Shown: positions 59,341-64,000 of the stretch, piece by piece
Position numbering within the stretch: position 1 is the stretch's first letter
Layout: every line of letters begins with the position of its first letter
DNA from: Cloacibacillus evryensis DSM 19522
GTDB lineage: Bacteria; Synergistota; Synergistia; Synergistales; Synergistaceae
Direction: 5' to 3'
Assembly: GCF_000585335.1 (NCBI RefSeq)
Contig: NZ_KK073872.1
Location: forward strand, 3,153,283 to 3,217,282
Length of the DNA: 64,000 bases
The notes under the pieces: model-generated
The model's database searches: none
What the model was told of the DNA's origin: nothing
The model's input: the letters and a program-made list of their open reading frames with translations, nothing else
Translations under genes and position numbers: made by a program

Positions 59341-59652
59341 TACAGAAATATTGCGGTTGGTATTGCTATATCCCGGTGATAAATCGATGGTGCAAGGTCT
59401 GCTGCTTCATCAGGATTTGTCACGTTCTTATGCGGAACGGCTATCTTTCAGTCTCATATTTTGCTATTGTAAAGGAACGTTTCGAGAACTTGGAGATTAA
59501 GGTTTTTCCCGGCCTCTTGTAAAATCAACAAAAATGCTGTTTAATTGAATAAATGTTAATTTCAATACAAGCGTAAATTATACCTGATCAAGAAAGCCAA
59601 AGCACAGGAACATAAGAAAAAAGGCTGCCTTTATAAGTAAGGGGGAATCTCA
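59341..59652. other. Intergenic region after the Ppx/GppA gene
   Basis: About 312 bp, A+T-rich in its right half. A cysteine-rich open frame runs from the Ppx coding region to 59522 in another frame but has no start signal. No gene or clear regulatory site was found, apart from the GGGGGAA ribosome-binding site of the next gene. Confidence 0.4.
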
Positions 59653-60357
59653 ATGAAAAAAAGCATACTTGTATATCTGATGATCGCGGTGGCTGCGCTC
59701 TTCCTGACAGGCGGCTGCTCCAATAGCGAAAGCGGCGCAGAGATAATGCTGTCGGATTATCCGCACTTTGTCGAGATCCCGCTTATCCGGCAGGGAACGA
59801 CTTATTCCTGCGGGATAGCATCCATGCACAGCCTTCTGCGATGGGCCTCCTACAACCTGGATATCAATGACGAACACCTGATGGAAGCCTGCGGCACGAC
59901 TAAGGAAAGCGGCACTGCGTACCAGCGGCTGCTCTCCTATATGCAGGAGACCGGCCGGCTGGACGCGGAATGGAAAGAAAAAATGACCCTTGAAGAGGTG
60001 AAAAATACCATCGACGCAGGCGGCGTCGTAATGATGCCGATACAGGCATGGGAATCCAAGAATAATTCCGCAGGCGAATCGACGGCATTCGAAACCGACG
60101 ACTACAAAGATTATTGGGCGGCCGGCCACTGGGTGATCGCCTGTGGCTACAACGACAGGAGCGTCCTGTTTATGGACCCGTCTACAGCCGGCTGCTATAC
60201 GCAGATGCCCTGGGGAGCGCTGGATATACGCTGGCACGACAGTCCCGACTATGAGGATGGTTCGACGACTTTTACGAAATACGAACACTGCGGCCTCGTC
60301 ATATATAAACTGGGAAGTGAGAAATACGACCCTAAGGTCGTCAAGCCTCTCGGCTGA
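59653..60357 (+). CDS. Secreted C39-like cysteine peptidase-fold protein
   Basis: This 234-residue protein has a signal peptide ending LTGGC (Cys22, possible lipoprotein) and a C39/papain-like domain: nucleophile Cys53 in TTYSCGIASMHSLLRW, His159 in AAGHWVIACGYND and Asp175 in LFMDPSTAG. It is therefore likely a membrane-anchored peptidase or a peptidase-like binding protein of the bacteriocin-processing type. GGGGGAA precedes the ATG. No bacteriocin or ABC exporter gene is adjacent. Confidence 0.82.
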   Translation: MKKSILVYLMIAVAALFLTGGCSNSESGAEIMLSDYPHFVEIPLIRQGTTYSCGIASMHSLLRWASYNLDINDEHLMEACGTTKESGTAYQRLLSYMQETGRLDAEWKEKMTLEEVKNTIDAGGVVMMPIQAWESKNNSAGESTAFETDDYKDYWAAGHWVIACGYNDRSVLFMDPSTAGCYTQMPWGALDIRWHDSPDYEDGSTTFTKYEHCGLVIYKLGSEKYDPKVVKPLG

Positions 60358-60398
60358 TACTTAATCCCCAAACGTCGATTAAGGATTTTGTAAAGCGC

Positions 60399-60427
60399 TT
60401 GACAAACATCCTCTTTTCGCATATAGT
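60399..60427 (+). promoter_or_regulatory. Promoter of the cold-shock protein gene
   Basis: TTGACA (60399-60404), 17 bases, then TATAGT (60422-60427). The leader is about 120 bases long. Confidence 0.85.
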
Positions 60428-60453
60428 TAGCTTCAGTCAGGATGAACATTTGA

Positions 60454-60519
60454 TTTCACATGTTTTTTGTAAGTCATTTGCCCGCTAAATGAGTTACAAA
60501 AGGCATGTGAAATTTTTTT
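60454..60519 (+). terminator. Long terminator-like hairpin in the cold-shock leader
   Basis: An imperfect ~25-bp stem joins 60454-60479 with 60487-60512: TTTCACATG pairs with CATGTGAAA, TTTGTAA with TTACAAA, and TCATTT with AAATGA, around a seven-base loop. Seven T residues follow directly (60513-60519). It lies between promoter and coding region, so it should terminate or attenuate. Confidence 0.88.
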
Positions 60520-60552
60520 ATCCCGAAAATATATTTGATGGAGGTACTGATT

Positions 60553-60765
60553 ATGAACAGCGGTACTGTAAAATGGTTTAACCCGGAAAAAGGCTTTGGA
60601 TTTATCTCGAACGACAACGGCGGCGAGGATGTTTTCGTCCACTTCTCAGCCATCGCGGCAGAGGGCTTCAAGTCTCTGAACGAGGGACAGAAGGTCACCT
60701 TCGAAGTAGAACCGGATCCCAAGAACAGCAAGAGAATGCGCGCGGTCAACGTTAAAGTAGCATAA
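60553..60765 (+). CDS. Cold-shock domain protein
   Basis: This 70-residue protein is a CspA-type OB-fold RNA chaperone with the RNP1 motif KGFGFI and RNP2 motif VFVHFSAI. It binds single-stranded RNA and melts hairpins. The start [10 protein letters not shown] at 60553 follows GGAGG; an earlier ATG at 60535 is not needed. It is preceded by an unusual terminator-like leader and followed by a strong terminator. Confidence 0.97.
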   Translation: MNSGTVKWFNPEKGFGFISNDNGGEDVFVHFSAIAAEGFKSLNEGQKVTFEVEPDPKNSKRMRAVNVKVA

Positions 60766-60779
60766 GAGGCAAACGCTTA

Positions 60780-60808
60780 CGCCCCCTCCTTTCGGAGGGG
60801 GCGTTTTT
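60780..60808 (+). terminator. Terminator of the cold-shock gene
   Basis: CGCCCCCTCC and GGAGGGGGCG (60780-60789, 60794-60803) pair perfectly with a four-base loop and five T residues follow. Confidence 0.95.
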
Positions 60809-60953
60809 GTTATACGCCGGATGAAATTGTAAGCGCGGCCGGCCGCATCTTCGCCAGCCCGCTCAAGACCGGATAACGCGCGGCGGCATGATCCTCCCCC
60901 CTCTCACGCGCCGCCTTACGGCGAACCCATCTCCTATTCGCAAACGCCGCGAT

Positions 60954-60975
60954 AAAAAAACCGGCTGAAAGCCGG
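60954..60975 (-). terminator. Terminator of the APC permease gene
   Basis: On the minus strand CCGGCT (60975-60970) and AGCCGG (60966-60961) form a short stem followed by seven T residues (60960-60954). It is about 100 bp after the permease stop. The region 60809-61074 holds nothing else that I can identify. Confidence 0.85.
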
Positions 60976-61074
60976 CGGTACGCTTGCGGCCCGTAGTTTG
61001 CAAAAGAAGCGATCGTAAGAAAACCGTAAGCTGGGAACGCGGCGGTGGATGTTTTGCTAAGCGGGCGGCGGCGG

Positions 61075-62352
61075 TTATAAAGCCGGGCCTTCCGGTTTTC
61101 GAAAAAATTCTCCGCGGTAACGAAGGAGGAAATAGGCCGCCACCGCGAGCGGGAAGAGCATATACCAGCCTGAGAAGGCAAGGACGGCGCAGGAGAGCGT
61201 CCCCGACAGAAGGCCGCACAGGCGGCCGCTCTTTGTCGGCAGCACCTTCGCCGCGGAGAACATGCCGATGGTGTAGACGAGCAGAAAGGTGGCGCTCGGG
61301 ATGCCGAGCAGGGGCTTGAGATCCCAGGACAGCGCCCAGCTCAGAAAGAGCAGGGAAAGGTTGAGCGGGACAAAGAGCCACAGCGCGCGGAACGGCGTCT
61401 TGTAGAGGGGGTGGAGCTCTCCGAAACATTTGGGAAAGTATCCCTCGCGCGCCTGCGCGTAAAAGAGGCGCGAAAAACCCGCGATGTAGGTATGGACGGG
61501 GCAGTAGCAGATGACGAAGCCGAGCAGGCCGACGAGCACCGCGGCGGGCTCCCCCCAGCGCAGTTTTATCAGCGAGATCATCGCGATGTTGGGATTGCCG
61601 CCCCTGTAGACGCCGCTGCCCACCACGACCAGCGCGATCGCGAGGTAGACGGCGTTGACGACCACGTAGGCCGCGCCAAGGCTTATCGGAATGTCACGCC
61701 GCGGGTCTCTGAATTCCTCCGCGAGGTGGCCGATCATCTCCCAGCCGAGGAAGGCAAAAAAGAGCAGCGACATCGTGTGCCCTACGGCGCCCAACCCGTG
61801 GGGCAGGAAGGGCGCGAAGTTCGCCGTCCTGATCTCGGAGAGCGATGAGAATACGACAAATATGAGTATCGAAAGGATCGCGCTGACGATAAAAAGCTGG
61901 CTCTTGCCGGAGAGCTCTATCCCACGCAGGTTCAGCGTGACCGCCGTCAGGATCAGCGCGCCGGCGGCGATGTGAGCCGCGCCCGCGCCCCAGCCGAAGA
62001 GGCTGCATAGGTAGTTGGCCCCGATGAGCGCCGTGGGCGGCAGGCCGATGGGCATCGCCGAAAATATGAGGAAACCCGTGAGCCTCCCCATGCCGGAGCC
62101 GAAGGCCTGCCGCGCGTAGGCGGCGATCCCTCCCGAGTCCGGGTAGCGCGAGGACATCTGAGCGATCGCGGCGAGCATCGGCAGAGAGATGAGCCCCATC
62201 AGCAGCCAGCTCACGAGCGAAGCGGGCCCGGCTATTTCCGCGGCGATCGCCGGAAGCACCAGTATTCCCGCGCCGATGACGGCGCCGATGGTCATCGCCG
62301 TCCCTTGAAGCCAGGTTATGCTTTTCCTAAGTTCTCCTCTGCCGCCAGCCAT
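61075..62352 (-). CDS. APC-family amino acid permease
   Basis: This 425-residue protein has 12 membrane segments and the APC start SITWLQGTAMTIGAVIGAGILVLP, with the GA[GS]I-type substrate loop, and FFAFLGWEMIGHLAEEFRDPRRDIP in segment 6. It resembles YjeH/ArcD-like transporters of neutral or branched-chain amino acids. The ATG at 62352 has GGGAG about 12 bases upstream, a long spacing. It is monocistronic, flanked by terminators on both sides. Confidence 0.9.
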   Translation of the reverse strand: MAGGRGELRKSITWLQGTAMTIGAVIGAGILVLPAIAAEIAGPASLVSWLLMGLISLPMLAAIAQMSSRYPDSGGIAAYARQAFGSGMGRLTGFLIFSAMPIGLPPTALIGANYLCSLFGWGAGAAHIAAGALILTAVTLNLRGIELSGKSQLFIVSAILSILIFVVFSSLSEIRTANFAPFLPHGLGAVGHTMSLLFFAFLGWEMIGHLAEEFRDPRRDIPISLGAAYVVVNAVYLAIALVVVGSGVYRGGNPNIAMISLIKLRWGEPAAVLVGLLGFVICYCPVHTYIAGFSRLFYAQAREGYFPKCFGELHPLYKTPFRALWLFVPLNLSLLFLSWALSWDLKPLLGIPSATFLLVYTIGMFSAAKVLPTKSGRLCGLLSGTLSCAVLAFSGWYMLFPLAVAAYFLLRYRGEFFRKPEGPAL

Positions 62353-62423
62353 TTATACCATCACTCCCTTGCCTCTAATGACGATCATACTGTGTTTTTG
62401 GTCCGCGGCATCATTAGTAGTAT

Positions 62424-62449
62424 AAGGGAGAGGCCGAAGCCTCTCCCTT
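62424..62449 (-). terminator. Terminator of the [FeFe]-hydrogenase gene
   Basis: The arms AAGGGAGAGGC and GCCTCTCCCTT form an 11-bp perfect stem around a TTCG tetraloop on the minus strand, 35 bp after the hydrogenase stop. The T-run after it is only partial (TTATACT). Confidence 0.85.
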
Positions 62450-62484
62450 TATATGACGCGCGTATTGCTGATTGTTGCGAATGG

Positions 62485-64000
62485 CTAGATCTCTCTCGGC
62501 TGTGCGCTGTAATGCGTATGGAGAAGATGGTGCGACTTCTCGCCGAGCGGTTTGCCAAGCCATTTCTCATAGAGGGCGACGATGTCGGGGTTCTTGTGCG
62601 ACTGGCGCAGCGTTTTGCACTCGTCTTCACGGTAGACGGCAGCCGTGCGGGCCGCGCGGATCTCCGCGTTGACGGGCTGGGGCTGTCCGCCCCCGCCGAT
62701 GCAGCCGCCGGGGCAGGCCATGACTTCAATGAAGTGATAGTCGGCTTCGCCGGCGCGAATTTTGTCCATGAGGATCTTCGCGTTTTTCAGCGTATGGGCG
62801 ACCGCGAGTTTGACGGTGACGGTCTGTCCGCCCACCGGAACGTCGACGGAGGCCTCTTTGATGCCCTCCATGCCGCGCACGGGCTGGAAGATGATCCCCG
62901 GGATGTCCTTGCCTTCGTTGAGGACGGCGTAGACGGTGCGGAGGGCCGCCTCCATAACGCCGCCGGTGACGCCGAAGATGACCGCGGCGCCGGTCGACGA
63001 ACCAAGCGGGCTGTCATAGTCCTCTTCGGGGAGGTTTTTGAAGTCGATGCCGGCGTTCTTGATCATGCGCGCAAGCTCGCGTGTCGTGAGAACGGTGTCC
63101 ACATCGGGTATTCCGGGATTGCTCTGGAGCTGCGGGCGCACGCACTCGGCCTTTTTCGCGGTGCAGGGCATGATGGAGACGCTGTAGATGTCCTCAACAG
63201 GGATCCCCTGCGTTTCGGGCCAGTAGGTCTTCGCGAGGGCGCCGAACATTCCCTGCGGCGATTTCGCCGTCGAGAGATGCGGCAGGAGGTCGGGATATTT
63301 GATTTCGATGAAGTTGATCCAACCCGGCGAGCAGGATGTGATCATCGGCAGCACGCCGCCGTTGACGACGCGGTCAAGGAATTCGTGTCCCTCTTCCATG
63401 ATCGTGAGGTCGGCGGAGAAGTCGGTGTCGAATACTTTGTCGAATCCGAGGCGGCGCAGAGCGGCGACCATTTTGCCGGTCACGATCTCACCGGCGGGCA
63501 GGCCGAGCGCTTCGCCGAGGGCGACGCGCGTCGCGGGAGCGGTCTGGACGATGGTGTATTTTTTCGGGTCGGCGAGGGCGGCGAAGACCTTCTCGGTGTC
63601 GTCGCGCTCACAGATGGCTGCCGTCGGGCAGACGGCGGCGCACTGTCCGCAGTATGTGCAGGCGACCTTGTCAAGTCCGTAGCCGAAGGCGGGCTCGACG
63701 ATCGTTTTGAAGCCGCGGTTCACAAAGCCGTAGACGTCAAGGCCCTGACGCTCGTGGCAGGCTCTTATGCAGCGTCCGCAGAGAATGCACTTGTTGGGAT
63801 CGCGGACAAGGCTCGGGTTGCTCTCGTCTTTCACGGCGGAGCGGGTCGCGCCCTTGTACGGGACCTCGCGGATGCCGAGGTCGGCGGCCGTCTGCTGAAG
63901 TTCGCAGTCCTGGTTCTTCTGACAGAAGAGGCAGTCCTGCGGGTGGTTCGCGAGAAGGAGCTCGACGACCGCTTTGCGGGTCTCGCGCACCTTCGGTGTG
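62485..64000 (-). CDS. [FeFe]-hydrogenase catalytic subunit (partial, C-terminal ~505 residues)
   Basis: This gene enters from the right edge without its start. Counting within the visible part, it has a His-ligated [4Fe-4S] region (NHPQDCLFCQKNQDCELQ), two ferredoxin-type clusters (CILCGRCIRACHERQG and CTYCGQCAAVCPTAAI), and the three H-cluster signatures: TSCSPGWINF, MPCTAKKAEC and MACPGGCIGGGGQP. The final tail with HLLHTHY is typical of group A hydrogenases (HndD/HydA type). An N-terminal [2Fe-2S] domain probably lies outside. It makes hydrogen from reduced ferredoxin and NAD(P)H, likely in an electron-bifurcating complex; partner genes are not in view. Confidence 0.97.
   Translation of the reverse strand, partial: TPKVRETRKAVVELLLANHPQDCLFCQKNQDCELQQTAADLGIREVPYKGATRSAVKDESNPSLVRDPNKCILCGRCIRACHERQGLDVYGFVNRGFKTIVEPAFGYGLDKVACTYCGQCAAVCPTAAICERDDTEKVFAALADPKKYTIVQTAPATRVALGEALGLPAGEIVTGKMVAALRRLGFDKVFDTDFSADLTIMEEGHEFLDRVVNGGVLPMITSCSPGWINFIEIKYPDLLPHLSTAKSPQGMFGALAKTYWPETQGIPVEDIYSVSIMPCTAKKAECVRPQLQSNPGIPDVDTVLTTRELARMIKNAGIDFKNLPEEDYDSPLGSSTGAAVIFGVTGGVMEAALRTVYAVLNEGKDIPGIIFQPVRGMEGIKEASVDVPVGGQTVTVKLAVAHTLKNAKILMDKIRAGEADYHFIEVMACPGGCIGGGGQPQPVNAEIRAARTAAVYREDECKTLRQSHKNPDIVALYEKWLGKPLGEKSHHLLHTHYSAQPREI

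Noticed and set aside
59145-59522. Cys-rich open frame overlapping the Ppx gene end
   Set aside because: It lies out of frame in the Ppx gene, without start signals or known motifs; possible decayed sequence but not supportable.

Overview
The window is a bacterial chromosome segment of about 55-60% G+C by eye, dense in genes and without rRNA, tRNA, CRISPR arrays or intact insertion sequences that I could see. The gene set suggests a strict anaerobe that ferments amino acids and organic acids: a multi-cluster [FeFe]-hydrogenase, two molybdenum hydroxylases, two TRAP transport systems, threonine and cysteine/serine deaminating enzymes, an enoate-reductase-type flavoenzyme and selenium-metabolism genes. 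Together with the protein flavour this fits the Synergistota (Cloacibacillus-like gut organisms), but that placement is inference.

Layout. (1) 1-2500, minus: branched-chain amino acid operon ilvN-ilvC-ilvB behind a consensus promoter, a Val/Ile-rich leader peptide and an attenuator. (2) 2.6-9.8 kb, minus: an operon with a three-subunit molybdenum hydroxylase, an IclR regulator, an allantoinase/hydantoinase-type amidohydrolase and an M20 amidohydrolase. (3) 10.1-20.4 kb, plus: a divergent operon with a YjiH-type transporter, a second three-subunit hydroxylase, YqeB and a flavoprotein, followed by a paralogous IclR regulator, a Fur-family regulator coupled to a molybdopterin-binding protein, and XdhC. 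The two divergent operons carry the same 14-bp palindrome GGGACA-N2-TGTCCC at their predicted start points. YqeB, XdhC and a distant YedE/YedF pair (37.5-38.8 kb) point to selenium-dependent hydroxylases acting on purines or related N-heterocycles.

(4) 20.6-34.3 kb: hexuronate catabolism (IclR regulator, KdgK, an Eda aldolase with an extra C-terminal domain, UxuB, UxuA, a YiaK-like reductase), interrupted by a module of CoA-transferase, enoyl-CoA hydratase, flavoprotein and a DctPQM TRAP transporter. (5) 34.4-39.6 kb: PAP2 phosphatase, a two-component system, YedF/YedE and a small unknown protein. (6) 39.7-49.1 kb, minus: a probable catabolic operon with a TPP enzyme, a TAXI-TRAP transporter, an unknown 141-residue protein, a frameshifted cysteine desulfidase (CyuA family), an exported protein and IlvA, next to a hybrid winged-helix/FCD regulator. 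(7) 49.4-54.2 kb: purine-type permease, phosphoribosyltransferase, LysR regulator and an enoate-reductase-like flavoenzyme flanked by two copies of a 25-bp element. (8) 54.6-64 kb: AlbA-domain protein, GT28 glycosyltransferase and DHH phosphoesterase in overlapping order, Ppx/GppA, a C39-like lipoprotein, a cold-shock protein behind a terminator-like leader hairpin, an APC permease and the [FeFe]-hydrogenase that runs off the right edge.

Start codons were chosen from ribosome-binding sites; several differ from the longest open frame. All assignments come from reading motifs; no database search was run.
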